NCBI RefSeq assembly: GCF_033439725.1
Contig: NW_026944389.1
Location: 744,001-808,000 of the forward strand
Direction: 5' to 3'
Length of the DNA stretch: 64,000 nucleotides
Source of the DNA: Neurospora tetraspora
Lineage: Eukaryota > Ascomycota > Sordariomycetes > Sordariales > Sordariaceae
Each line of letters opens with the position of its first letter. The first letter of the stretch is position 1. The translations under genes and the position numbers were made by a program. Of the stretch, positions 10,050-19,312 are shown in pieces. Under the pieces are notes generated by a model. That model made no database searches. It worked only from the letters and a program-made list of their open reading frames with translations, and was not told the DNA's origin.

Positions 10050-11882
10050 ATGGAGAAGGGAATCTCTCTCCCGGTGGCCTACACGCCCACGCCGGCCCCG
10101 GCATCCAACAACCGATGCAAGTCCCTCAAGACCGTCGCCAAAGCCCTCGCTCTCGGTCTTCCCCTCTACGCCCTCTACGCCTGGCACACCAACCAAGCCG
10201 TCCTCCCCTCGGCCCTCTCCCGCTCGTCGTCCGCAAACGTCAACTTCGCCTCCCAATGCGTGCAACCCTCCCCGCTCAAGCCCAGCCAAAATGACAAGCT
10301 CGACCAAGCCTACGACTTCCTCTCCACCGAGGCATTCCTCAACACCTCGGTCGCCCGCCTCTCCGGCGCCGTGCGCGTCAAATCCGAGTCCTTTGACGAC
10401 CTCGGCGCCATCGGCGAAGACCCGCGCTGGGACGTCTTCTACGACTTCGCCGCCTATCTCGAGAAGACTTTCCCGCTGATCCACTCCAAGCTGCAAGTCG
10501 ACAAGGTCAACACCCACGGCCTGCTCTACACCTGGCAAGGATCCAACAAGGACCTCAAGCCCACCTTGCTCATGGCCCACCAGGACACCGTCCCCGTGCC
10601 GCCCGAGACGATCCCCGCGTGGACGCACCCGCCTTGGTCCGGCGAGTACGACGGCAAGTACATCTGGGGCCGCGGGGCGGGCGATTGCAAGAACCAACTG
10701 ATCGCCATCATGGAGACGGTCGAGCTCTTGCTTGAATCCGGCTGGGAGCCCAAGCGGACGATTTTACTCTCCTTCGGTTTCGACGAGGAGTGTTCGGGCC
10801 GGCAAGGCGCCGCGTCCCTCTCAAAGTTCATCGAGGAGCGTTACGGCAAGGATTCGTTGGCGGTGATCGTCGACGAGGGCTCCACGTTTGAAAAGACCTG
10901 GGGCACGCTCTTCGCCAAACCCGGCACGGCCGAAAAGGGATACTCAGACATTTACATCACCGTCCGCATGCCCGGCGGCCACTCGTCCATCCCGTCGGAC
11001 CACACCAGCATTGGTGTTTTGAGCGAGCTGATCACGCGCATCGAAGCGGAGCAGTACCGCACCCATCTGGAAGAGGAAAACCCGTATTTCACCCAGTTGC
11101 AATGCGGCGCTGCGCATTCGCCTCAGTTTTCGCACAAGCTGAAGAAGTTGCTCCGAGCCCACCACCGCCACTCTTCTTCTCCTTCTTCTTCTTCGGGCCG
11201 CCAGCAGCAACACTCGGAAACCTGCAAGGCCAAAGTCAAACCCGATTACCTCGCCCTCGAAGCCGCTGCTCAGGGCGGCCCAGCAATCAAATACCTCATG
11301 CAAACCTCTCAAGCCGTGGACGTCATCGCAGGCGGCGTCAAAGTCAACGCCCTCCCGGAGCGTGTTCAGGTGACGGTTAATCACCGCATCAACATTGGCG
11401 AAACTCCGCAGGTAGTCTACGACCGATTGACGAAACTCGCCGCGCACGTCGCGAAGAAGCACAACCTTTCCCTCCACGCTTTTGAGTCCCCCTCCTCCTC
11501 CACAGAAATCGAACCAGCCAACTCCATCATCCTAACCAAATCCGATCACGAACTCTTGGTAGCACCCGTCACCCCCTCCCAAGTAAACCCCCACGGCCCG
11601 GCGACCCCTTTTTCGGTATTAGCAGGCACCACCCGCGCGCTTTACGGGGAGGAAGTCATTGTGACTCCCGGAATTATGACGGGCAACACGGACACGCGAT
11701 ACTACTGGGACCTCACGAAACATATCTTTCGGTGGGGACCGGGGTATGATCCGGCGGATGATGATTCGGGACTGGGGAGTATACATACGGTTAATGAGCG
11801 GGTGAGTGTCAGGGGACATGTTAATGGGGTTAAGTGGTTTTGGATGTTTTTGAGGAATATGGATGAGGTTGATGTCGAGTAA
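10050..11882 (+). CDS. M20 family metallopeptidase, carboxypeptidase S-like
   Basis: The 610-residue protein starts at an ATG in good context (aaccATGGAG). A hydrophobic segment near residues 29-46 is a likely signal anchor, as in yeast Cps1 and animal PM20D1. The di-zinc site is visible: His177 and Asp179 in MAHQDT, Asp212 in GRGAGDCK, and the Glu246-Glu247 pair in FDEECSG. A late His lies in SIHTVNERV. The length suits carboxypeptidase S. By family knowledge it releases C-terminal residues from peptides or hydrolyses N-acyl amino acids in the vacuole. A Ser/His/Gln-rich insert near 370-393 is low complexity and probably a surface loop. The gene is intact and marks the left boundary of the array that follows. 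Confidence 0.92.
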   Translation: MEKGISLPVAYTPTPAPASNNRCKSLKTVAKALALGLPLYALYAWHTNQAVLPSALSRSSSANVNFASQCVQPSPLKPSQNDKLDQAYDFLSTEAFLNTSVARLSGAVRVKSESFDDLGAIGEDPRWDVFYDFAAYLEKTFPLIHSKLQVDKVNTHGLLYTWQGSNKDLKPTLLMAHQDTVPVPPETIPAWTHPPWSGEYDGKYIWGRGAGDCKNQLIAIMETVELLLESGWEPKRTILLSFGFDEECSGRQGAASLSKFIEERYGKDSLAVIVDEGSTFEKTWGTLFAKPGTAEKGYSDIYITVRMPGGHSSIPSDHTSIGVLSELITRIEAEQYRTHLEEENPYFTQLQCGAAHSPQFSHKLKKLLRAHHRHSSSPSSSSGRQQQHSETCKAKVKPDYLALEAAAQGGPAIKYLMQTSQAVDVIAGGVKVNALPERVQVTVNHRINIGETPQVVYDRLTKLAAHVAKKHNLSLHAFESPSSSTEIEPANSIILTKSDHELLVAPVTPSQVNPHGPATPFSVLAGTTRALYGEEVIVTPGIMTGNTDTRYYWDLTKHIFRWGPGYDPADDDSGLGSIHTVNERVSVRGHVNGVKWFWMFLRNMDEVDVE

Positions 11883-11954
11883 GGTATAGATTGGTGGGAG
11901 TGGGTGGTTTGGAGGTCGAGAGTTGGGAAGGGATATGGTTTCGATAGAGCTTAA

Positions 11955-12014
11955 CTTACCGCACCACCCCTTTTGTCTTGCCGCACCATATTTTGACTTG
12001 CCGCACCATATTTG
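11955..12014 (+). repeat. Short direct repeats of CTTGCCGCACCATATTT
   Basis: Two adjacent 20-bp units beginning CTTGCCGCACCATATTT start at 11977 and 11997. A weaker copy (CTTACCGCACCA) starts at 11955. They lie just downstream of the peptidase stop and before an AT-rich stretch, at the left edge of the paralogue array. Confidence 0.6.
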
Positions 12015-12247
12015 CCCTACATAATAGCCAATGATAGCTAATATATAAAACCCTACGTTTTATATAGTAAAACCAGCCCGTAAAATATTTTAAACATTTA
12101 GTCATATTAACGAAAAAACTTGGCGATTTTTATATACGATATTTCTAGGTAGCATAAGGTCCGAGGTCACGACTGCCCCTTCCGTTTTTTCTTCTTTTTT
12201 TGTTCTTTTCCTGCTCACCTGTTTTCCTACCTCTAGGTTCCTTCCCT

Positions 12248-13837
12248 TCATGTCCTTTGTGAGACCACACATCTCAATCTGCCAGATGCTTCGCAGATGA
12301 AAGTTCCATGCAAAGCCCTCCAAGTCGCTCGCAAGTACCTTACGCAACCGACCTTCAGCTTGACAACAATTTTTGGCCCTACAAAGCCCATTCGACCTCT
12401 TCCACATACTTTTTCTTGCGTCCTCGTTTGTTCCTTTTTCGGCGCCTTCTTGAAAGAGTCATCGTGGTTGAGGGCCTTGATGGTGAGATCGGAGTGCTCT
12501 TCGCCGTTGTCTGCGCTATTCGGCCAACCTCTTCTTGCATTGTCATGCTGAGCATTGTTTCCACTATCCTCAAAGCCATTGTTCTGAGCTGGGTAATCCA
12601 TGTCATCTGGCCAACCACTGCTCGTGTTGTCACCAGAGCTGTTTTTGGAACTCTGGCTCCAATCACTGAACCCGTCCATACCCTCCGGCCAACCAGTGCT
12701 GGAGCTGTCGCTTGGAGTGGACTTGCTTAATGACGACTGTTCTAAGTTTAAGTTCGCCATCTTGTCGGCAAGAACTTTGGGCGTGGAGTTGGACGAAGGA
12801 GCGGTTTCGGCCTGGGTCGGCTTCCAGGATGTGGTCTGTTTGGGTTGTCTGTATCCTTGGTAGTTCCGGTTGTTTCCACCTTTCTGGTTTCCTTTCCACT
12901 TTCCTTTGCCCTTGACCTTGGGTTCGGGAATCGGCGCCTTTGCGAGGTTGGACCGGTAGATGTTAGGGCTGACCCAGTCGAAAGAAATTGGGGCCAGGTC
13001 GACCTTCTGATCGAACCAAGCCGTCCATTCACCCTCGGTCATTACCATGAAGCGTAGAAAGGCAATCAGCTGGGCGACTGTATCATTGCACCCGTTGTGC
13101 AATGGCAGCCCCTCTCCTAAAGCGCCCAAGGAACTAAAGGCCTTTTCGCCCTTGGTCTTAGCATTGCGAGAGTTTGGATTCTCGTGAAACCGAGCACGGA
13201 AGGGATACCATAACTGGTAATCCCAGAGCTCGATGTTCAAGCCCAAAGAAGCAGGGTTTAGTCCGCCGTGGTAGAATGTGGACTCCTCGCAGTGCGAAGC
13301 CCAAGTGATGATCTTGATGGCTCGGGTCGCGCCAGCGGCTTTCTCGTCATCAGTGAGGTTTTGTGTGGAAACGTCCTGGATGAGGGTTCGGAGACGTTGG
13401 ATGGTGTCTTCTTTGCTGAGGAAGGTGGACTCAACAAATCGACAGTGGTAGGGCCTCGCATGGTGAGCAAGACCGGGGTTCTTGTCGGCGCGGCGGTGAT
13501 AGGGCGCATCACATGTCTCCTCCGTCTTATTCCGGAATTCTTCGGTGATGATGTGCTCGGATATGATGAATTTAGCAAGGCTTTCGAGGCGGCGATTGCT
13601 GTTGTCGCCGGCCTTGGGGCGATCGTTGGACGATGGTCGCTTTTTCGTGTCGTATATGGCGACTCCCAGCTCTGACATCTTCTCATAGTGTGTGATGCCG
13701 GCTCCGACAAGGTGGTCGACATTCTCGAAGTCGACGGAAAGGATGACTGGGTCCTCCCGTCCCAACACCTGGCGGAACTTACGAAGGGTCTCGTAGTCCC
13801 AGACCAGGGTTGGCTCTGTCGCGGTGATGTATTCCAT
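12248..13837 (-). CDS. DEDDh-like nuclease-domain paralogue A, GWP-rich tail
   Basis: The open frame reaches 13888, but an upstream CAG|GTAAGAG and a later CAG suggest a leader intron. I therefore start at the ATG at 13837 (MEYITATEP), giving 529 residues. Motif I is SVDFENVDH, followed by MSELGVAIYD. The insert ETCDAPYH...HHARPYHC follows, then ITWASHCEE (probable motif II), LWDYQLW and motif III LHNGCNDTVAQL. After residue 330 the protein turns basic (KGKGKWKGNQKGG), then polar and disordered with three GWP phrases (TGWPEG, SGWPDD, RGWPNS). The fold assignment to the Gfd2/YDR514C-like DEDDh group is from motif order, not a search. Function is unknown; a 3'-5' exonuclease or a degenerate nucleic-acid binder are both possible. 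It is the downstream-most member of the array. Confidence 0.75.
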   Translation of the reverse strand: MEYITATEPTLVWDYETLRKFRQVLGREDPVILSVDFENVDHLVGAGITHYEKMSELGVAIYDTKKRPSSNDRPKAGDNSNRRLESLAKFIISEHIITEEFRNKTEETCDAPYHRRADKNPGLAHHARPYHCRFVESTFLSKEDTIQRLRTLIQDVSTQNLTDDEKAAGATRAIKIITWASHCEESTFYHGGLNPASLGLNIELWDYQLWYPFRARFHENPNSRNAKTKGEKAFSSLGALGEGLPLHNGCNDTVAQLIAFLRFMVMTEGEWTAWFDQKVDLAPISFDWVSPNIYRSNLAKAPIPEPKVKGKGKWKGNQKGGNNRNYQGYRQPKQTTSWKPTQAETAPSSNSTPKVLADKMANLNLEQSSLSKSTPSDSSSTGWPEGMDGFSDWSQSSKNSSGDNTSSGWPDDMDYPAQNNGFEDSGNNAQHDNARRGWPNSADNGEEHSDLTIKALNHDDSFKKAPKKEQTRTQEKVCGRGRMGFVGPKIVVKLKVGCVRYLRATWRALHGTFICEASGRLRCVVSQRT

Positions 13838-14044
13838 GTTGTCTGATGCGGAATTGTTAGCACGAATGACCATGCGCGGTAACATCATCGCTCTTACCTG
13901 ATTGTTTTCTGTGAAGTGATTAGGAGAGGGAAGGAGATGCAGTTTGCACGTGCTGTGAGGCGAGCTGGAAAAATAAAAAGTTCCAGTTTGTGGGTGTGGT
14001 GTTGAGGAGAAAAGAAGAAATTCCAGCTCCGGTGTGGGAGCTGG

Positions 14045-14062
14045 GAATTAAATAGGTTGTGG
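14045..14062 (-). promoter_or_regulatory. Shared core promoter of paralogue A
   Basis: On the minus strand CCTATTTAATTCCCAG lies about 210 bases upstream of the A start. The matching place before paralogue D (about 20861-20880) reads CATATTTAATCCCC, and before G (about 25700) CCTATTTAAACCC. A C-rich CCCACA phrase precedes the TATA-like core in both A and D. Conservation among otherwise diverged upstream regions supports a real TATA element. Confidence 0.5.
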
Positions 14063-14349
14063 GAAAAATTGTAACCTTCAAGCCCCGCCAGGAACTGTGA
14101 ATGGTATCATCACGAAGAGTAGGTAGCCGGTGAATGTCGGTGTGAAGGTTTGGAGGTGAGGGACAAGATCAAAACTTCAGGTTCTCCAGGGCCGCTAACC
14201 AAAGAATCCACAACATCAGGTTGTATCCAAGGCTTGGTGATAGCTCAAGGGTCCGTTGAGTGAAGCGCATTGCTGGCTGGTCTTCGGTTCACTTCGATCG
14301 TCATCCACACTCTATATAAGTGAGTTTTTGACTCTGATGATGTCTGTCT

Positions 14350-14514
14350 TAACCCAGTTGTTACGTTCCCTTGGTACAGTTTGATTCTCGGATCGAAAGA
14401 CGCGACCCCAAGCCCTGATGACTTCGACTTGTGATAGTGCTCTTTCCAGGCGTCAGTATGCCCAATGTTTTCCCCATTTCCCTCCGGACTCGCGAATACA
14501 ATGTACACCCAACC
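14350..14514 (-). pseudogene. Relic of DEDDh-like paralogue (N-terminal fragment)
   Basis: An isolated stretch reads GLGVASFDPRIKLYQGN, which matches the SELGxAxYDPR block of the intact copies. Just before it, DAWKEHYHKS resembles the YEKMSE region. The position expected for D-x-E reads FASPEG, so the catalytic Asp is gone. Neither the insert nor motifs II and III follow. I infer a decayed fragment of a tandem copy; similarity is limited to about 50 residues. Confidence 0.45.
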
Positions 14515-14930
14515 ATAAGCGTCTGTAGCAGTGGAAGTGTTGTCTGCACATAAGGACGAGTTGTCTACATACATAGACCAGCCATCTATCCCAGGGGCCT
14601 CGACGTCGGTTTGTCGGTTACCTCTGTCTGTAGAGATATATTTCTATGTTGAGGTAGTGATCAAAGCACGACAAAGCGGCATCAGGAATAGACGTGGGAG
14701 CCTCAAATACCCTGTCACAAAGAACATACCCCAAATCACCTCCACTACCTCTATTTTGCATGTAAACCGCGAATGAATGTGTAAGGTACACTAGTGTAAA
14801 GAAACCTCGAGTTTGCCACTTGAAATTTGCTTTCCATTCGAAGACTGGACCTGGTTCCCACGATACCGGTTCCCATGCCCCCTTCTTTGGCTTTCTTGGC
14901 TGATGTCTCTTCTGGTATCCAGGGCTCCGG

Positions 14931-15385
14931 CTAGTTAATGTTGTGCTTGTAAATGGTCATGTCCAGCCAGTCGACCGAAATCGGAGTGAGGTCGATCTTG
15001 TCATCGAACCATGCAATCCATTCTCCGCTCTTCATGACCGTGAGACGCAGGAAGGCCAACAGTTGTGCAACTGTATCATTCGTTGCATTGTGAAGAACTG
15101 TAGAGGACTTTCCTTCATCGCCTGTCGTTCCCAGCACCCCCAAGCTAGCAAAAGCTTCTTCTCCCTTCCCTTTGCTTGACCATTGTTCTTGCCGTTGTTG
15201 AAAGGGATGCGGAACGGTGACCACGCCTGGAGGTCCCAAGCTTGGATGTTATTGCCGATCTCGTGCGAATTGATGCCAGCCTGGCAAAGCATCTTAGGTA
15301 TCCTCGAGGCCGGTATTCCAGAAAAGAAGTTGAAGTTTGACCTGCCTCTTGCTCACCACTTTCGCTTTCTGTTGTATCGTAGTGA
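14931..15385 (-). pseudogene. Relic of DEDDh-like paralogue (C-terminal half, frameshifted)
   Basis: Three frames in succession encode consecutive family segments. Near 15345-15300 QVKLQLLFWNTGLEDT ends at a TAA. In another frame LCQAGINSHEIGNNIQAWDLQAWSPF follows. After a second shift near 15180 come EEAFASLGVLG, the full motif III (VLHNATNDTVAQLLAFLR) and WIAWFDDKIDLTPISVDWLD. The fragment ends at 14931. The N-terminal half with motif I is absent. At least two frameshifts make it a pseudogene, closest by eye to paralogue C. Confidence 0.8.
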
Positions 15386-15989
15386 GGTTCTGTGTATTAC
15401 TGCATATTGGTGTATTCTCATCATGCTATATAGATCACCCACATACACTCCCGGGGTCTTCTTTACCTAGAGGTACCATAGCGGGAAAATAGGGAAAGTG
15501 TGAAGCCTTTGCGGGGGGGTTGAAGCCTTGACAGCTCGACTAGGTAGTCTATGTGTTGATTGCACGAGACCGCAAACATTGAAGCGTCATGTATGGCTCA
15601 AGACATGGCAATTATTTCAAGCCGCTCCAAAATTTCAGACACTGCACATGAGAGGATACGTAATGGGAGAATATTAAGCAAAGTCTAACGGCTGCCTAGA
15701 GGTACATAGATAGCCCGGAACTTTACGTCCGATACTAAAGAGTGTTGTGGGATGCCCAATATCTTTGCCGTTCCTCCACTTCCCTGCAGCAGACCGAAAG
15801 GAGTCCTGAAAGTACAGGCTTCCTATAAGCTTTCTAGAACCATTCCAACGGATACTTTATCCCCAATCTCGATTTTCATTAAAACCCCGTTTCCTCTTTC
15901 GAGTGATCTGGCTCTATCGGTGCTAAAGGTCGTACCCAGAGATGCTAAAGCCACACACCCCGGCCTGTCGCTTTGATGCTGGTAACGCT
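15386..15989. other. Gap between array members
   Basis: No gene is supported. Two copies of a short phrase CCTAGAGGTAC occur at about 15466 and 15695; the same phrase recurs in other gaps of the array. The right part is the 3' region of paralogue C. Confidence 0.5.
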
Positions 15990-17690
15990 CTACCGCCAGT
16001 TTGAGCGGTTGCCTCTTCCCCGCGGAGCAGAACGTCCCCTATAACCATTGGCCTTGAAAGAGACTCCTGCGTTTCTAGACCGCTCGTTGTAAGCGTCCCA
16101 CCAGTCATTGTGGTTGAGAACCCTGTCACGATCAGTGTTCTCTTTGGAGGTCTCGGTCTTGGAGCTCTCGTAGCCAGTGCTCGAGTGTGCCCTCCAACCA
16201 TTGCCAACATGATCGTGAGATCCATTGCTTGTACCCTTGGGCCAACCGCTCAATGGGCTTTCATCACCATACTCGCTTGAACCCTTGGGCCACCCGCTGA
16301 ATGGGCTTTCATCGCCATAGTCGCTTGAACCCTTGGGCCAGCCGCTGAATGGACCCTCTGCCTCATCGCCATACTCGCTTGGAGTCTTGGGACCGCTGCT
16401 GGATGAACTGTCACACCCATCATTGTTAGGAGTCTTGGGCCAGCCGCTGAATTGACCCTCACTCGGATTGCTTCCCGAACCGTTTCCGAAACTATTACCC
16501 CAGCCGTTGGTCGATGCGATGTTGTCCGAGTCGGGCTTTTCCAAAGTGGACGGTCCTCCTGTGCTGTTCGGTGTCTCCTTGATCACAAGTCGAACTCTGG
16601 TCGCTGGGCTCGTCGATATCTTCGTAGCGGCTGCCGTGGTCGTCGTCTTGTTGCTTGGCTGAGACGCTGTGTTCCTTCTGGGCTGTCTGGTGTTGTACAT
16701 GTAGCTCTTTCCACCCCGAGGCTTTCCGCGGCCCTTGTCCGTCGGCTTGGGCATGGGGTTTTGGGCGATGTTGTGCTGGTAAACAGTCTGATCGACCCAG
16801 TCGAACGACATCGGGGTTAAGTCAACCTTCTGGTCAAGCCAAGAACTCCACTCAGCTTCTGTCATCACCATGAACCGAAGGAACGCGAGAACTTCCGCAA
16901 CCGTGTCCTTAGTTGCGTTATGAAGGACGGTCGATGGCTGTCCCTCAGAATCCAGCGCTCCCACAACGCCCAAAGATGCAAAAGCGGTCTCGCCTGCTGT
17001 GCGGTAATGGGGGAAGCGAAGGCGGAAGGGCATCCATATCTGGAAGTCCCACATTTTGACGTCCGAGCCGAGTTCGTCCAGGTGAACCCCAGCCTGGCTA
17101 AAAACCTTCTCTTCCCTCTCCGCACACCAAACGATGATTCTCACTTGTCGCTCGGCACCCGTTTCCTTCTCGTCAGCGGTGAGGTTGCTGACCGTAGCCT
17201 GCCTTATGGCATCCTTCAACCTTTCCATCCCCTGCTCCTTGCTGAGGCCGATAGTCGACCTCGCAAACATACAGTGATAAGGCCGCGCTTTGTGCGGCGC
17301 AGGGGCCTTATTGGGCTTCTTGGTGTTCTTGCGGTGGAAAAAAGCAGGGCAAGTTCTCTCTGTGATGCCCTTCCACTCCTCAACAATGATATGTTGGGCG
17401 GCGATATCCTTCGCAATGTTACCTGTATCGAGACTGGTGCTTTGTCGAGGATCATAGGTGGCGATGCCGATTTCCGACATTTTGCCGTAAAAGTCTTTTC
17501 CGAACTGCTGGTTCAAGTGGTCGACGCATTCGAAGTCGACCGCAATAATCACTGCGTCCTTCGTCTGAACACGGAAGTCTTTGAGTTCTTCGAATGAGTA
17601 AACAGCGGGGGGAGCTGATGCGCCGATCCCTCCTGGAATAACGAGACCATCGTCCAGGTCGCAGGCGTCTGAGTCCCAAGTGGAATCCAT
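15990..17690 (-). CDS. DEDDh-like nuclease-domain paralogue C with GWP repeats and RG tail
   Basis: From the ATG at 17690 (MDSTWDSDACD) the protein has 566 residues; the frame is open further upstream but that part lies in the leader. Motif I is IAVDFECVDH, then MSEIGIATYDPR. The insert TCPAFFH...HKARPYHC follows, then VWCAEREEKVF, MWDFQIW and motif III LHNATKDTVAEVLAFLRF, where the usual Asn is Lys. The remaining 230 residues are disordered: NGWGNSFG, then tandem 16-residue units of the form P-[FL]-SGWPKGSS-[DE]-YGDES, then NGWRAHS, and an end rich in Arg-Gly (RGRSAPRGRGNR). GW-rich and RG-rich tails are typical of RNA-silencing and RNA-binding proteins, but the link here is inference. The frame is intact. 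Confidence 0.78.
   Translation of the reverse strand: MDSTWDSDACDLDDGLVIPGGIGASAPPAVYSFEELKDFRVQTKDAVIIAVDFECVDHLNQQFGKDFYGKMSEIGIATYDPRQSTSLDTGNIAKDIAAQHIIVEEWKGITERTCPAFFHRKNTKKPNKAPAPHKARPYHCMFARSTIGLSKEQGMERLKDAIRQATVSNLTADEKETGAERQVRIIVWCAEREEKVFSQAGVHLDELGSDVKMWDFQIWMPFRLRFPHYRTAGETAFASLGVVGALDSEGQPSTVLHNATKDTVAEVLAFLRFMVMTEAEWSSWLDQKVDLTPMSFDWVDQTVYQHNIAQNPMPKPTDKGRGKPRGGKSYMYNTRQPRRNTASQPSNKTTTTAAATKISTSPATRVRLVIKETPNSTGGPSTLEKPDSDNIASTNGWGNSFGNGSGSNPSEGQFSGWPKTPNNDGCDSSSSSGPKTPSEYGDEAEGPFSGWPKGSSDYGDESPFSGWPKGSSEYGDESPLSGWPKGTSNGSHDHVGNGWRAHSSTGYESSKTETSKENTDRDRVLNHNDWWDAYNERSRNAGVSFKANGYRGRSAPRGRGNRSNWR
16226..16370 (-). repeat. Tandem 48-bp coding repeat (SGWPKGSS units)
   Basis: Inside paralogue C, units of 48 bases encode 16-residue copies with invariant Gly-Trp-Pro-Lys and a Tyr-Gly-Asp-Glu end. 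The three central copies differ at only a few bases, and more diverged SGWPK copies flank them. Recent unequal exchange within the gene is the simplest explanation. Confidence 0.8.
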
Positions 17691-18139
17691 GATGAAGAGT
17701 GTGGCTGCTGATGTTGCTGCTTGCCTTGATCTGGATGCAAAGGATGGTAGAAAAAAAAGTTGTGGGGAGGAAGAACTGGGAATCATCTTATAGGACGGCG
17801 GGAGAGAAAATCGCCAACCACGGGGCGCAGTGAATGGGAACGAGCCTTCAAGGTTTTCAGGTCGAGACTACGGGCTGGCAAGGAATCCGGTCAAGGTTAA
17901 GGTCCCGTGATGGTTTCAAGGGCATAATATCGGTGAATGTCATTTTCGTACAAGGTTCTGTTCATCCAGCACTGCCTGGCTCCCTTCCCGGCTTTCTTCC
18001 CGTACCTTCATCCTTCAACTGGACCTCCGAGGCCGTCCACAGCTCCTATGTGCATTTGAGACAGAGTAACGTGATACCCATTTGTACGACCCTGGTGGGC
18101 ACGTTCTATGGATGAGAACCATGCCGGGTTGGGCTTGTG

Positions 18140-18656
18140 AAATTTCTTGACCGTTGTTGATCCCTTGTTGAACCGAATTCTGAACAGCGACCATGCTTGG
18201 AGGACGTCGTTGCCAAGCTCGTGCAGGTTGATGCCAGCCTGTCGGAAGATTCTATCCTCAAGGCCTGAATCCCAGAAGAGGATTCTGACCTGTATTTGGT
18301 CTCCGTTTTCCTTTTACTTGGCAGTGAGGTTCTGGTTTGTAAGGCTTTGGAGGACGTCCTTCAACCAGTTGATCGACTCATCGTGGCCTAGAATGGTTGA
18401 CTTTGCGAACTGGCAGTGGTATGGCCGCGCTTTGTGAGGTCTTCCCGGCTTGTTTTTGCGGCCCTTGTGCCAAAAGGTTTTGCAGGTCACTTCTGTCTCG
18501 TGCTTTCACTCATCAACCAGGATGTGATGAGCGGTTGTAGATCTTCCCAAGTCCTCGAGGAGTGTATTAGACTTGGGGGTGGTCGACGTGGTTTGGGATG
18601 CGGAGGGACTATTTCGCGGGTCGTAAATTGCGATGCCAATCTCTAACATCTTTGCT
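18140..18656 (-). pseudogene. Relic of DEDDh-like paralogue truncated at both ends
   Basis: Reading the minus strand in one frame gives KMLEIGIAIYDPR, TTAHHILVDE followed by a TGA where the family has Trp, VTCKTFWHKG, HKARPYHCQFAKS, SLTNQNLTAK followed by a TAA, VRILFWDSGLED, and QAGINLHELGND. A few codons including the W-D of the WDxQxW block are then deleted, and homology ends at about 18140 before motif III. The 5' edge lies at a CTAGAGGTATATAG phrase (18655), so motif I is missing. TGG to TGA is a typical RIP change. It is closest by eye to paralogue C. Confidence 0.85.
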
Positions 18657-19312
18657 AGAGGTATATAGCACGCGCAAACCAGAAATTTGACAGGCTTCCA
18701 TAGGACAGTCCATGTGTTGATAGGAGACGGCCAATTGTGAAGCCGTACGCTCTGGAGTGGTACTGGCAGAGGACAACGAACAAACGAAACAAGGCAAAAC
18801 TGAAACTGGTAGCATACGTTCCGGTTGCTGTTTGAGAAGCAGAAGTTAAGGCGACGAGATGCATGTGGCGGTTGCCTTCATCGAGCAAATTTGTTTGCAT
18901 GGAATGAACTGTTCACACTACAAGATGATGGGCAATGAGTGAGGTACCTATATGTTTCAAATGAAAGCTAGAAAGACGGGTAGGTAGAGGTACAAAACGT
19001 TCCTTCTCTTCTCTACCTTCCGGGACAGGAAAGTCCGAGCCTGTCGCAAACAACACGCTACCTGTACCGCCTTGTAAAGCACTAGTCCGATGCCCAGACG
19101 CCAACAAATGCTCCTTCTACATCCTTCTCAATGTCCCTTCCCTAAGCGTCATCAAGCTAGAGGTGCCTGCAATACATCTCGTGAGCTCTCCATGGATGTA
19201 AGACGGTATTCACAATGAAATACATGAATTCTCCATAGTCCTACCCCTTCATATCCTGAGACCTGTTCTCTGCGGACAACCATCACTCGCGGATCCTCCA
19301 AGACATTCCAGA
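18657..19312. other. Gap between array members
   Basis: No gene is supported. GTAGAGGTAC (about 18984) and CTAGAGGTGCC (about 19157) repeat the phrase seen in other gaps. The right end is the 3' region of paralogue D. Confidence 0.45.

Noticed and set aside
16226-16370. CRISPR-like regular repeats
   Set aside because: The units are contiguous coding repeats with no spacers, in a eukaryotic gene.
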